DNA from: Bog-473 sp036489775
GTDB lineage: Bacteria; Actinomycetota; Acidimicrobiia; Acidimicrobiales; RAAP-2
Length of the DNA stretch: 64,000 bases
NCBI GenBank assembly: GCA_036489775.1
Contig: DASXFC010000077.1
Coordinates: 1-64,000 of the forward strand
Direction of reading: 5' to 3'
This document shows, piece by piece, positions 1-8,883 of the stretch. Positions within the stretch are counted from its first letter, which is position 1. Each line of letters starts with the position of its first letter. Below the pieces are notes generated by a model, which saw nothing but the letters and a program-made list of their open reading frames with translations, was not told the DNA's origin and searched no databases. A program made the position numbers and the translations under genes.

Positions 1-1
1 G

Positions 2-196
2 CAACGCCTGCGCCAACTTGCGCCAGTCGTCGAGGCCCGCGGCTTCGATGTCCCGTCCACTCAGGCTCTCCACATCGGAGACGCTAATCCTTGGACGTCC
101 AGTCCGATCACCGGCTTTCGTTCTGGCAAGGGCACTCAGACCGACGCTCTGCCTCCGCCTCTTGTGACGCGGCGTTCCACCTTGCTGTCTCCGTGA
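2..196 (+). CDS. Possible 3' end of an unidentified CDS (truncated by window edge)
   Basis: The frame starting at base 2 stays open to a TGA at 194-196 and would give about 64 C-terminal residues. It begins with an Arg/Leu/Gln-rich stretch and ends in a proline-rich tail. I recognise no domain. It reads towards the polyphosphate kinase gene 24 bases downstream. With no upstream context, chance cannot be excluded in DNA this GC-rich. Bases 197-220 carry no strong Shine-Dalgarno sequence for the next gene. Confidence 0.25.
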   Translation, partial: QRLRQLAPVVEARGFDVPSTQALHIGDANPWTSSPITGFRSGKGTQTDALPPPLVTRRSTLLSP

Positions 197-220
197 CGGT
201 CCAACCGCTACGTTGAAGCC

Positions 221-1144
221 ATGGGCGACGCACGTGCGGCGTGGATCGGCGATCTGGTGGGCGCGCTACGAGTGCGCCCGGGTACGAGAGTCGCGGTCCC
301 CGAGGATTTTGATCCGGCGTTCAAGCCCGGCTTCGTCGCGAAGGGAGACCGGACGGCACTTCTTGCGGAGAGCGTGCGGCTCCTCGCGTCGTCCGAGAAG
401 CGTTTGGCGGCTGAGGGCACCAACGGCGTGTTGTTGTGCCTGCAAGGGCTCGACGGATCCGGCAAGGACAGCACCATCCGCCACGTCATGAGCGGAGTGA
501 GCCCCCAGGGCGTTCACGTGAATAGTTTCAAGACCCCCTCCGACGAGGAGCGCACGCATGACTACCTGTGGCGTCACGCCCGCAGGCTGCCCGCCCGGGG
601 CGAGATAGGAATCTTCAATCGCTCGCACTACGAAGAGGTGCTCGTGGTGCGCGTGCACCCTGCGCTTCTCGAGAACGAGCATTTGCCGGCCGACGCCCAA
701 GCGGGCGACATGTGGCAGCGCCGCTATCGCGAGATCAACGACTGGGAGCGCTATCTCTCCGAGAACGGGATCCGCGTCCTGAAGGTGCTCCTCAATATCT
801 CCAAAGAGAAGCAACGGACGCGATTCCTTCGCCGCCTCGACCTCCCGGATCACAGCTGGAAGTTCTCGGCGGCCGACATCAGAGAACGCGGCTACTGGAA
901 TGACTACCAGGATGCCTTCTCCGAGATGCTGTCTGCCACCAGCACCGACTGGGCTCCGTGGTACGTCGTTCCGGCCGACCGCAAGTGGTTCGCCCACGTC
1001 TGCGTCAGCGCAGTGCTCGTTCACGCGCTGGCCGACATCGACCCCCAGTATCCGGACATCGGTGCCGACGAGGAGCGCGCCGAGCATCTCGCTCGAGAGC
1101 GCCTGCTGGGAGAAGTCCTCGGGAACGCTCCGACCGGAGGCTGA
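221..1144 (+). CDS. ppk2: Polyphosphate kinase 2 (PPK2) family phosphotransferase
   Basis: This 307-residue single-domain PPK2 protein would transfer phosphate between polyphosphate and a nucleoside mono- or diphosphate in the cytoplasm. The Walker A loop GLDGSGKDS lies at residues 76-84. The Walker B-like segment GEIGIFNRSHYEEV is at 127-140, after the family motif HDYLWR (113-118). A lid segment with RRLDLPDHSWKF follows near residue 205. The length suits a one-domain PPK2; AMP, ADP or GDP preference cannot be read by eye. The ATG at 221 has only a weak GAAG upstream. It faces a glucan hydrolase tail-to-tail. A second GH15 gene and zwf lie at 16.8-20.3 kb, hinting at an energy-reserve theme, which is inference. 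Confidence 0.9.
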   Translation: MGDARAAWIGDLVGALRVRPGTRVAVPEDFDPAFKPGFVAKGDRTALLAESVRLLASSEKRLAAEGTNGVLLCLQGLDGSGKDSTIRHVMSGVSPQGVHVNSFKTPSDEERTHDYLWRHARRLPARGEIGIFNRSHYEEVLVVRVHPALLENEHLPADAQAGDMWQRRYREINDWERYLSENGIRVLKVLLNISKEKQRTRFLRRLDLPDHSWKFSAADIRERGYWNDYQDAFSEMLSATSTDWAPWYVVPADRKWFAHVCVSAVLVHALADIDPQYPDIGADEERAEHLARERLLGEVLGNAPTGG

Positions 1145-1208
1145 CGGGACGCGCGATACGAGGTCGAGACCCTGACGGCATGAGCCTGTCCTGGCGGGCT
1201 CATGCCGG

Positions 1209-3098
1209 TTACTGCGAGGACGGCTTCTGCGTGCGTTCGTTCTGAGAGATGGCCCAGGCCGCATTGACGAGCCCCGTGTGACTGAAGGCTTGCGGGAAGT
1301 TGCCCAGGAGCTCTCCGCTGATGGGATCGACTTCCTCGGAGAGCAGGCCGACGTCGTTGACGAAAGCCAGCGCTCGTTCGAAGACGGTGCGAGCCTGCGG
1401 ACCCTGTCCCGAGCTGGCGAGCGCCTGCGCCAACCAGAAGGTGCAGAGTAGGAACGTGCCCTCCTCTCCTTCGAGCCCATCGTGGGATCGGTAGCGGTAC
1501 ACGAGTCCCCGCTTGTCAGTGAGACGCTGTTCGGTCGCCTTGATGGTCGAGAGCACTCGGGGCTCGTCGGCGGGGAGGAATCCGACCAGCGGGAGCATCA
1601 GGTTGGACGCGTCGAGCTCGTCCGAACCGAAGGACTGGGTGAAGGCCTCGGCCCGGTCGCTCCAACCCTTGGTCAAGATCGCCTCCCGGATCTCGGCCTT
1701 CGTCTGCGTCCAGGGCCCCACCCGGTCAGTGGCGTCGAGGTGCTCGGCCAAGGCCACCGCACGGTCGAGGGCGACCCAGCACATCAGCTTGGAGTACAAG
1801 AAGTGGCGCGGCTCGCCCCGGATCTCCCAGATCCCCTGGTCTTTCTCCTTCCAGCGGCGGACGGCGGTGTCGGCGAGTTCGACGAAGAACCGCCGAGTGG
1901 CTGGTGCGAGGTCGGGAGGTGCACCCCATTTCCCCGGGTCGGCCGCCGGCCCAACCCGGTCCGTGCTGTCGAACACGTGATCGGAGAGCCGGTAGACAGC
2001 GCCGAGAAGTTCGCCGTAGACGTCGAGCTGGCGCTGGTTCCAGGCGCCGTTGCCGACCCGGACCGGGACCGAGTCTCGCCAGCCCTTCAAGTTGGACAGC
2101 TCACGCTCGGTCAGGTCGCGTTCGCCCCCGACGCCGAACATGATCTGGAGGTCCCCGCCCCGATCGAGCGAGCCGGCAGCGGACGTGGTCACGTAGTTGA
2201 AGAACTCGTTGGCTTCGTCGGGGCAGGCTGCCACCCAGAGGGCCTGGATCGTGAAGGACGCGTCCCGCACCCAGGCGTAGCGGTAGTCCCAGTTTCGGGT
2301 ACCGCCCACCACCTCGGGCAGGGATGTGGTCGCCGCCGCACAGATCGCGCCGGTTGGCGCATAGGAGAGCGACTGGAGCACACGTCCACTGTGGTGCACC
2401 AGGTCTTTCCAAGGACCCTCGTAGGCCTGGTGGAGCTCGGACCATGACTCCCATGCCGAGACGGTGTCCTCGAGCCGCGCCCCTATCTCGGATTGGCTCC
2501 AGACCCTGGCTGACGCCGCCTCGGCGTTCTCGCCAGAGTGCAGGGCGAACCCTGCACTCTGACCGCGGTGAAGCTCGAATTTGCCCGAGACCGTCGACGG
2601 CCCGATGGTCAAGGGCGCGGGAGACGAGAGGACGAGCCTGTCGGAGCCTGCCGATGCGGACACCCCGCCGTCCACGGCGTCGAGCGAGGCAGGGACCAGC
2701 CCATAGCCGGGGCACAAGACACACTCCACGGACAACTCGACGTCTCCTTCGAGGCACGTCGCACGCCGGAGGAGCAGATGCGGCGCATCCTTGCCGAGCT
2801 GATGGCCCCGGTTGCCTTCGCCCATGGCCAGGGCATCGGTGATCGCGACCGCGCCCGAGGGCGTGGTGTAGCGGGTCTCCAGGACCATGGTGCGGTCGAG
2901 GTAGCGGCGAGTGACCTGCGTGGCGTTCGTGACACGGACGGACCAGTGGCCGGCTTTGTCGCCGAGGAGGCGGGCGAACACGGACGGGCTGTCGAAGCGA
3001 GGGAGGCACAGCCAGTCGATGGAACCCTCCCGGGTCACCAGCGCCGCGCTGTGCCGGTCCGAGAGGAGGGCATAGTCGGCAATTGGGGTCGTGCTCAT
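1209..3098 (-). CDS. Glycoside hydrolase family 15 protein (glucoamylase/trehalase type)
   Basis: This 629-residue cytoplasmic GH15 enzyme would hydrolyse terminal alpha-glucosidic bonds in glucans or trehalose. It has the N-terminal beta-sandwich start IADYALLSDRHSAAL, then the (alpha/alpha)6 barrel with GGTRNWDYRYAWVRDA (265-280). The putative general acid is Glu425 in GIWEIRG. The putative base is in SEEVDP (588-589), followed by GNFPQAFSH. I start at the ATG ending at 3098 because GGAG sits 6 bases upstream and the protein then matches its relatives; an upstream in-frame start at 3155 has no such support. No signal peptide is seen. A paralogue lies at 16838-18679. Actinobacterial relatives include trehalases, so substrate is open. 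Confidence 0.9.
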   Translation of the reverse strand: MSTTPIADYALLSDRHSAALVTREGSIDWLCLPRFDSPSVFARLLGDKAGHWSVRVTNATQVTRRYLDRTMVLETRYTTPSGAVAITDALAMGEGNRGHQLGKDAPHLLLRRATCLEGDVELSVECVLCPGYGLVPASLDAVDGGVSASAGSDRLVLSSPAPLTIGPSTVSGKFELHRGQSAGFALHSGENAEAASARVWSQSEIGARLEDTVSAWESWSELHQAYEGPWKDLVHHSGRVLQSLSYAPTGAICAAATTSLPEVVGGTRNWDYRYAWVRDASFTIQALWVAACPDEANEFFNYVTTSAAGSLDRGGDLQIMFGVGGERDLTERELSNLKGWRDSVPVRVGNGAWNQRQLDVYGELLGAVYRLSDHVFDSTDRVGPAADPGKWGAPPDLAPATRRFFVELADTAVRRWKEKDQGIWEIRGEPRHFLYSKLMCWVALDRAVALAEHLDATDRVGPWTQTKAEIREAILTKGWSDRAEAFTQSFGSDELDASNLMLPLVGFLPADEPRVLSTIKATEQRLTDKRGLVYRYRSHDGLEGEEGTFLLCTFWLAQALASSGQGPQARTVFERALAFVNDVGLLSEEVDPISGELLGNFPQAFSHTGLVNAAWAISQNERTQKPSSQ

Positions 3099-3420
3099 GT
3101 GAGCTCCTTCGCCCGTCGATCGGCGACATCGGCGAGTGACAGCGATCCGGGACATCAGCCGGGACGCTCAGCGTAGCCAGCACCACCGGGCGGGACCAGA
3201 GCCGGGCGTCGGTGGCATTCCAGGAGATCTCCGGTGATTTCGACCGGGTTCGGGACTTCACCGTCGCATCGAGTGGGGCACCCCAGAGCAGCCTGGTGCC
3301 GGGGGAGTGGTCGAGGAAGCGCGTCAGCCCGCTTCGTGACGAGCCGCTCCGAGCCCCGTCGGGCCGGCGTCGCCCGGGCCTTTGATTGTGAGTACCGTGA
3401 CGGCGGAGGAGGTATCGGTC

Positions 3421-4056
3421 ATGACCACGGCGATCATCGGCACCGGGGGCCTCGGATCAGCCATCGCGCGTCAGCTTGCTGCCGGTGGCGAGGCCCTCCA
3501 GCTCTCGAGTGCCGACCAGGAGTCGGCGCGAAAGCTGGCCACAGCAATCGACGGAGCGGCGGTCGTCGCGCTCGACAACCGGAGCGTTTTGCGGGGAGCC
3601 GATGCCGTCGTCCTTGCGCTGCGGTTTTCTGTGTTGAAGGACGTCATCGACGAGGTCGCCGACGCGCTGGGAGACACATTTCTCGTCGTTCCGAGCAATC
3701 CGGTCGGACTCGACGCACAAGGCAAGGTCGTCCGACTCCTACCGTTAGGGCAGTCATCGGGCCAACTCGTTGGTGGGTGGTTGCCGATGGGGACACGCTT
3801 TGCCATCGCATTCGGCACCATGTCGGCCGATCTCTTCGAGTCCTCGAGCCACCGATCGCCCGAGTCCGCGGTTCTTTTCTACGTGTCCGAGGACGAGCAT
3901 GGCAGCGACGAAGTCGAGCATTTGATCCGAACGGCGGGATTTGCGCCGGCGAGGATCGGTGGGCTCGAACAGTCGAGCCGACTCGAGGAGGGCGGCGATC
4001 TTCACGATCTTGTGGTTGGCTCCGCAGAGGCGCGGTCCCTCGTCGTGAGGGCCTGA
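3421..4056 (+). CDS. NADPH-dependent F420 reductase-like NAD(P)-binding protein
   Basis: This 211-residue protein consists mostly of an N-terminal Rossmann fold. MTTAIIGTGGLGSAIA at residues 1-16 carries the GxGxxG dinucleotide loop, and the pattern of NAD(P)-binding oxidoreductases continues through VLALRFSVLKDV and VPSNPVG. Relatives include NADPH:F420 oxidoreductases and sugar-nucleotide or imine reductases, so the exact substrate is unknown. The ATG at 3421 has GGAGGAGG about 8 bases upstream, preferred over an in-frame ATG at 3382 that has no ribosome site. It stands alone between a divergent GH15 gene and the downstream membrane-protein gene. Confidence 0.7.
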   Translation: MTTAIIGTGGLGSAIARQLAAGGEALQLSSADQESARKLATAIDGAAVVALDNRSVLRGADAVVLALRFSVLKDVIDEVADALGDTFLVVPSNPVGLDAQGKVVRLLPLGQSSGQLVGGWLPMGTRFAIAFGTMSADLFESSSHRSPESAVLFYVSEDEHGSDEVEHLIRTAGFAPARIGGLEQSSRLEEGGDLHDLVVGSAEARSLVVRA

Positions 4057-4210
4057 TGAGGTCCCACAAAAATCCCACAGATTGTGTCGCTGCCAAACAC
4101 GGCTCCGAACTCCCCGTGGAGCTCCAGCAGAGCGTTCGTGGAATTGCACAAATCCCGGCATGAGGACGGTCAAGAGCGGCTCGGCGCAGGTCGACATGGC
4201 AAGCTGAAGC

Positions 4211-5356
4211 ATGGCATTCCGGGTCCTGGCTGCGGTGATCGGCGCTTCGATCGTAGTGGCGACTGGATGGAGTGTCCTTGGCACCTTGGTGGTACCGCGC
4301 CGCATCCGGAGCAACATCCCTCGGGTGGTCTTCATCGTTAACCGCAGCATGTTCCACCTCCTGGTCGACAGGACGAAGTCCTATGAACACCGGGACCGGA
4401 TTCTGGCGGTTCAGGCACCCATACAACTCATCGGGCAGGTTGTCGCATGGCTGGCCCTCTACGAGCTGGGGTTCGGGCTTCTCATGTGGCCTCTCGTTGG
4501 CAAGGACGGGCTGGGGGGAGCCCTTGAACAGGCCGGCTCGGCGCTGTGCACTTTGGGCTATCTCGCTCCGCGTGCGAGTGGGGTGGCAGCACTCGATTCC
4601 GTCGCTGGGCTGACCGGACTCGGGACGGTTGCACTCCAGATCGGCTATCTCCCCACGTTGTACGCAGCCTTTAACCGCCGCGAGGCGCTGATCACCATGC
4701 TCGACTCGAGAGCCGGCGTGCCCTCATGGGGACCAGAGCTACTGGCTCGGACCCATTACGGTCTCGGTACAGGTATCTCTGCCGTTAGTGAACTGCCGCA
4801 GCTGTTTGAAGCATGGGAACAGTGGTCGGCCGATGTGTCCGAGAGCCACACCACCTATGTTCCACTGGTCTTGTTCCGTTCGCCGCGCCTACTGTCGTCA
4901 TGGGTCACAGCGCAGCTCGCCGTACTTGACGCTGCAGCGCTGTACCTGGCGCTGCTTCCCAACGGGACGGGCCTCATCCAGGCCCGACTTTGCCTGCGTG
5001 GAGGGTTCACTTGCCTCGGGAATGTCGCCCGGGCCTTACGGATGCCCATACCGGAAGACGCCGACCCAGGCGACGGAATATCACTCTCGTATGAAGAGTT
5101 CGTTCTCGCAATTGAGCGCATGCGCGAAGTGGACTTTCCGGTCCAGCGCCCCCTCGAGGAGGCGTGGGCGGACTTCGTAGGTTGGCGGGTCAACTACGAA
5201 GCTGCTGCTTACGCGCTGGCGTGGTACAGCGATGCTCCCCCCGCATTGTGGTCCGGGCCGCGTCGGCACGAAGTCGAAGCGATTGCCCCACTTCGGCCGC
5301 GGACGGCGGGAACGAGCCAATCTGCCAGCGTCGAGAACCACCATGGGAGCCCCTAA
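4211..5356 (+). CDS. Membrane protein with potassium-channel-like core, function unknown
   Basis: In this 381-residue protein hydrophobic segments at about 5-28, 68-95 and 125-150 are likely membrane helices. Between the second and third lies SALCTLGYLAP (about 110-120), placed like a pore helix and selectivity filter. The third helix runs into YLPTLYAAFNRREALI, resembling the gating helix of two-helix channels. The filter is not the canonical TVGYG. The remaining roughly 220 residues are soluble, with no domain I can name. No operon partner is evident: 154 bases separate it from the gene before and 239 from the gene after. A channel-derived sensor or a degenerate channel are both possible. 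Confidence 0.6.
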   Translation: MAFRVLAAVIGASIVVATGWSVLGTLVVPRRIRSNIPRVVFIVNRSMFHLLVDRTKSYEHRDRILAVQAPIQLIGQVVAWLALYELGFGLLMWPLVGKDGLGGALEQAGSALCTLGYLAPRASGVAALDSVAGLTGLGTVALQIGYLPTLYAAFNRREALITMLDSRAGVPSWGPELLARTHYGLGTGISAVSELPQLFEAWEQWSADVSESHTTYVPLVLFRSPRLLSSWVTAQLAVLDAAALYLALLPNGTGLIQARLCLRGGFTCLGNVARALRMPIPEDADPGDGISLSYEEFVLAIERMREVDFPVQRPLEEAWADFVGWRVNYEAAAYALAWYSDAPPALWSGPRRHEVEAIAPLRPRTAGTSQSASVENHHGSP

Positions 5357-5595
5357 GAGATCCGCGGTCACGCAGCTGGGATTGGATAGGTGTCATAACC
5401 GAATCAGCCTGCCTCTAGTAGGGACGACTGCGCGCTATCAGCAGCCCGGGGTGATCGGGTAGAGCCTGCCTCCGCGCCTGATGTCCCTCTGGTTACTGCC
5501 CGGTCACCAGTTCCGCCTTCTACGCTGTCAAAGGTGCTTGGCACATCCCAGACTTTGATCCAATTCGTTGGTCCGCGTAGGCATCATTCCCTCGA

Positions 5596-6594
5596 ATGGT
5601 GAACCAGATTGGTTGTGCCATTACCGGCTGGGGGATCGCTCTTCCACCCACTGTTGTTACAAACGCCGATCTTGAATCGCTCTTCGAGACGAGCGACGAG
5701 TGGATCTTCGATCGGACCGGTATCCGAGAGCGCCGGGCATCAGCCGGTCCCTTCGTCACACCAGCCCCACCGGTCCATCCATTGGGGGGACTCGGCACGA
5801 CTGCCTCATTGGCAATCGCCGCTGGCTGTGGGGCTCTCGCTCAAGCAGGCGTGGCTTCTGATGAGATCGGAATGCTCATCGTTTGCACCAGCACACCCGA
5901 CCAGCAGCTTCCGGCGACCTCCTCAGCAGTGGCGGGAGCCCTTGGAATCAGCGGAGGAGCCGTCGACCTCAACGCCGCTTGCGCTGGCTTCACCTACGGA
6001 CTGGTCGTCGCGGCTGGACTCCTCTCGGCCGGTATCGGCAAGGTCCTCCTGATCGGGGCCGAAACCATGACCAGGGTGACTAACTGGGATGACCGAACCA
6101 GTGCCTTCCTCTTTGGAGACGGGGCTGGCGCCGTGGTCCTCGAGGCCGTGGACGGCCCAGGGTCCCTACTCGGCTGGGATCTCGGGGTGGACGGTTCGCT
6201 GGTCGACCTGCTCTACGCCGACCACGGTAGTGGCATGGCGATGAGGGGCCAGGAGGTCTTCCGCCGAGCGGTCCGAGCCTGCGGCGACTCGGCCATGTCC
6301 GCACTCGAGAGAGCCGGAGTCAGCCCAAACGAAATCTCCCTTTTCGTTCCCCACCAGGCCAACCAGAGAATCATGGACGCTGTGGCCGGTCGCCTCGGTA
6401 TAAGTCCGGACCGGGTCGCTTCGGTGATCGACCGAACTGGCAATACCAGTGCCGCGTCCATTCCTCTCGCTCTCACTGATGCGGCCGAGCGAAGCCGTCT
6501 CAGTCAGGGGGATCTGGTTCTTTTGGCTGGGTTTGGTGCTGGAATGACGTGGGCTTCTGCCGTACTCCGCTGGGATCCTGGCGCGAATCAGTAG
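5596..6594 (+). CDS. fabH: 3-oxoacyl-ACP synthase III (KAS III / FabH-like)
   Basis: This 332-residue thiolase-fold enzyme would condense an acyl-CoA starter with malonyl-ACP. The catalytic triad is complete: Cys129 in NAACAGFTYG, His253 in PHQANQRI and Asn283 in GNTSAASIP. It has the usual ETSDEWIFDRTGIRERR at about 31-47 and the family C-terminus GFGAGMTWAS. Length is normal. No acyl carrier protein or other FAS gene is adjacent, so it may serve a specialised product or act as a spare FabH. An ACP-independent KAS III-like enzyme is the main alternative. The ATG at 5596 has no strong ribosome site. Confidence 0.88.
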   Translation: MVNQIGCAITGWGIALPPTVVTNADLESLFETSDEWIFDRTGIRERRASAGPFVTPAPPVHPLGGLGTTASLAIAAGCGALAQAGVASDEIGMLIVCTSTPDQQLPATSSAVAGALGISGGAVDLNAACAGFTYGLVVAAGLLSAGIGKVLLIGAETMTRVTNWDDRTSAFLFGDGAGAVVLEAVDGPGSLLGWDLGVDGSLVDLLYADHGSGMAMRGQEVFRRAVRACGDSAMSALERAGVSPNEISLFVPHQANQRIMDAVAGRLGISPDRVASVIDRTGNTSAASIPLALTDAAERSRLSQGDLVLLAGFGAGMTWASAVLRWDPGANQ

Positions 6595-6657
6595 GGCAAT
6601 CACGGCCGAGGCCACAATGGTCCGTGCCGTAGTTAGACCCGTTGATCGATCTGGGCC

Positions 6658-7446
6658 TCACATCGTGAATCTGAGGTTACGCGCCGCCCGCTCCCCGAGT
6701 TCGGCGTCGCCGCGCCAATGGATGGTACCGAGATCGATGGGATCCTGGGGGTCGATGCGACCGCACGCCAGCTGGATGAAGGTGAGCGTGTCAGTCCAGA
6801 TCTCCACGTCGGCCCTCGGCGCCTTATCGACGACCCTGGCTCTTCCATCGACGACGACGGCGATGTCGCGCGCGAGGGGGCCGCTGAGATGGAACACGAT
6901 ATTTCGACCGTCGGGCAGTCCCACCTTCTTGCCGACGATGTAGCCGAGCGATCCCTCGACTTCGGCCAGTGCGATCTTCGCTCGCGCTCCCGTATCGTCG
7001 GTCGGGCGACCGAGCGGGGTGCTGATGTCTCGTTCGTGCACCCAGAAGTCGAAGATCCGTATTTCCATGAATCGGCCGTAACTTCCCGGGCCGACTGGTG
7101 TCCACGATGGCCGCGCCAGATCAGACGGGCCGAGGACGCTCAGATCCTGACGTCGGCGGGCCAGCACGCCGCGCACTCGTTCCATGAAGGCGGGGGCGTC
7201 CAATCCGTTCACCTCCTCGGCAAAGGTGGCCGCTAGGCGGAACGGTGGAGGCGTATCGGCTGCGTCGGGGATCCAGGAGACAAGGGCGTTCTCAATGCCC
7301 ACCACATGTTCGAAGACACCACGAACGGTCCAATCAGGACAGAGAGACGGGGTCTCCCATTCCGAAGCGGTGAGGTCAGCTCCCAAGGTCTCGAGGGCGT
7401 TGAAGGACTCCTCCAGCGCAGCCCGGATCGTCGACGGGTCGGTCAT
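6658..7446 (-). CDS. Mycothiol-dependent maleylpyruvate isomerase-family enzyme
   Basis: This 262-residue protein has an N-terminal DinB-like four-helix bundle with the metal-binding pattern GVFEHVVG near 43-50 and FDFWVHERDI near 132-141. A C-terminal SCP-like domain includes VVDKAPRADVEIWTD. The family (TIGR03083 type) uses mycothiol as a cofactor in cis-trans isomerisation or thiol-transfer reactions; the true substrate is unknown. The ATG overlaps the stop of the upstream DsbA-like gene by 4 bases (ATGA), so the two are translationally coupled. Both families are linked to mycothiol, which supports an actinobacterial host and a shared detoxification job. Confidence 0.82.
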   Translation of the reverse strand: MTDPSTIRAALEESFNALETLGADLTASEWETPSLCPDWTVRGVFEHVVGIENALVSWIPDAADTPPPFRLAATFAEEVNGLDAPAFMERVRGVLARRRQDLSVLGPSDLARPSWTPVGPGSYGRFMEIRIFDFWVHERDISTPLGRPTDDTGARAKIALAEVEGSLGYIVGKKVGLPDGRNIVFHLSGPLARDIAVVVDGRARVVDKAPRADVEIWTDTLTFIQLACGRIDPQDPIDLGTIHWRGDAELGERAARNLRFTM

Positions 7447-8114
7447 GGCGTTTCATTCTGGATGCTTACCCAGTCCCGCGCCTCGAGGTAGGGCCGAAAC
7501 GTGGTCTCGATCGCACGCAGATCCTCATGCCTCTTGGGGTGCTGGATCTCATAGAGATTGGGGAACTCGAGCCACCCGGTCACCAGGTCCCACAGGCGTA
7601 GGGCCGCTGGGCCGGTGGGCGGATCGATGACGACCGGCCCGAACAGAGCATGGGCGTTGTCGAAGACCAAGGTGGGCACACCCCATCCCCCCAGCGCAAC
7701 GACTCGGTCATGCTCTGCCTTCACCTCATCATTGGTCGTGGGATCCTCGATCGCCTGTCCGACCAGCGAGGGATCCAGGCCCAGCTGGGCGACCAGATGC
7801 TCAGCCACCTCACGGCGATGGGGCTTGAGGCCCTCGACGTGCAATGCGTTCCCGGCCACTTGGTACCACTGATCGACCAGTTCCGGATCGAACCGACGGA
7901 GCATCGCGGCCACTCGCATCATGGACCACCCATAGGACCATGGCCGCTCCCATGGGTGTTTCTTCCCGTCGCTTCGGTTGATCTCCTCAAGACTGAAAAA
8001 CCGCCATCTGACATCTAGGTCGAGTTGGTTGCGCACGTCTCGCATCCAGAGCGAGGTTTGGTAGGCGTACGGACACATGATGTCGAAGTGGAAGTCCACC
8101 GAGGTGATACTCAC
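7443..8114 (-). CDS. DsbA-family protein resembling mycothiol-dependent nitroreductase Rv2466c
   Basis: This 223-residue thioredoxin-fold protein carries an all-helical insertion. The active-site motif is CPYA (residues 14-17 in FDIMCPYAYQTSLWM), so only the first cysteine is kept. This fits a monothiol mechanism with mycothiol. The C-terminal half carries GGWGVPTLVFD with the cis-proline and FGPVVIDPP, as in the Rv2466c group. It starts with GTG at 8114 and is first in a two-gene operon with the maleylpyruvate isomerase-like gene. A TetR gene is divergent across 86 bases holding a palindrome, so control by that regulator is likely. Confidence 0.75.
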   Translation of the reverse strand: MSITSVDFHFDIMCPYAYQTSLWMRDVRNQLDLDVRWRFFSLEEINRSDGKKHPWERPWSYGWSMMRVAAMLRRFDPELVDQWYQVAGNALHVEGLKPHRREVAEHLVAQLGLDPSLVGQAIEDPTTNDEVKAEHDRVVALGGWGVPTLVFDNAHALFGPVVIDPPTGPAALRLWDLVTGWLEFPNLYEIQHPKRHEDLRAIETTFRPYLEARDWVSIQNETP

Positions 8115-8138
8115 GCCCTACTCCAATCTCTCACCCTA

Positions 8139-8148
8139 AGTGTACACT
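8139..8148. promoter_or_regulatory. Palindromic operator between DsbA-like operon and TetR gene
   Basis: AGTGTACACT is a perfect 10-bp palindrome, with one more matched A/T-rich flank on each side. It is followed by the AT-rich stretch GTATATATTAA in an otherwise GC-rich 86-bp divergent gap. Site type and position suit an operator for the adjacent TetR gene acting on both directions. Confidence 0.5.
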
Positions 8149-8200
8149 CTGTATATATTAACGCAGGACGATCCATCATGCCCGTGGAGAGAAGGTCACT

Positions 8201-8803
8201 GTGACCAAGCGCGGTTATCTGCCCGCAGACGTTCGGCGATCCTTGATCGTGGAAGCGGCATCGAGGCTGATCTCTCGAGACGGGTTGAACGGGCTCACGA
8301 TGGTGGCGGTGGCGAAGGAAGCAGGGGTAAGCAGACAGTTGGTCTACGACCACTTCCCTGACCTTCCGACGTTGTTCGAGGCGGCCTTTGCGGAGCAGGC
8401 TCGACAGTACGCCCTGGGCTTGGATGACGTTCTCTCCCTGGGTGCCAGCGATGCCCCAACGATGGCGAGGCAGCTCTTCGAGCGTGTGCTCACCTTGGGG
8501 CCGGATACCCGCCGCGTCGTTCGTGCGCTGATTGGCGGTGCAGTTCCAGTCGAGCTCGCCCGAGTCCGGGAGCAGTTTCGGGCCACTATTGGCGAGAGAT
8601 GGTCTCAGTGGTTTCGCGCGTTGGGCTTGGACGATCAATCGAGCAACGCCCTCGTATGGGTCATGACCGCGGCGTACCTGAGCCTGGCTGAGTTGGTCGA
8701 CGAAGGGGAGATCGGCGCAGATGGGGCGTCATCCATCATGGCGATGCTGGCGAACGGGATAGTCAGCCAAGTGCCCGTCTGGGCTGGGGCAGCAGCGACC
8801 TGA
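8201..8803 (+). CDS. TetR family transcriptional regulator
   Basis: This 200-residue regulator has an N-terminal helix-turn-helix with TMVAVAKEAGVSRQLVYDHF at about 30-49, followed by a helical ligand-binding domain. It starts with GTG at 8201, with AGAAGG 6 bases upstream. It is transcribed away from the DsbA/isomerase pair across a gap with the palindrome AGTGTACACT, so it probably represses that pair and itself. The ligand is unknown. A hypothetical gene follows 80 bases downstream and may be co-transcribed. Confidence 0.85.
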   Translation: MTKRGYLPADVRRSLIVEAASRLISRDGLNGLTMVAVAKEAGVSRQLVYDHFPDLPTLFEAAFAEQARQYALGLDDVLSLGASDAPTMARQLFERVLTLGPDTRRVVRALIGGAVPVELARVREQFRATIGERWSQWFRALGLDDQSSNALVWVMTAAYLSLAELVDEGEIGADGASSIMAMLANGIVSQVPVWAGAAAT

Positions 8804-8883
8804 GGAGGAACGCCGAGAACTTGTCTCGTAGACCGACCGACTCGTCCGCAGTCACATTTCTTCATGAACGGAGACCACTGAAA

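Noticed and set aside
266..1480. Long open frame on the minus strand across the PPK2 gene
   Set aside because: It is antisense to a well-supported PPK2 gene, has no family motif and reflects high third-position GC.
1482..2447. Long open frame on the plus strand opposite GH15
   Set aside because: It is fully antisense to conserved GH15 motifs and has no ribosome site.
3234..4163. Arg/Gly-rich open frame overlapping the F420-reductase-like gene
   Set aside because: It shares bases with a gene that has a clear Rossmann motif and ribosome site, and its composition is shadow-like.
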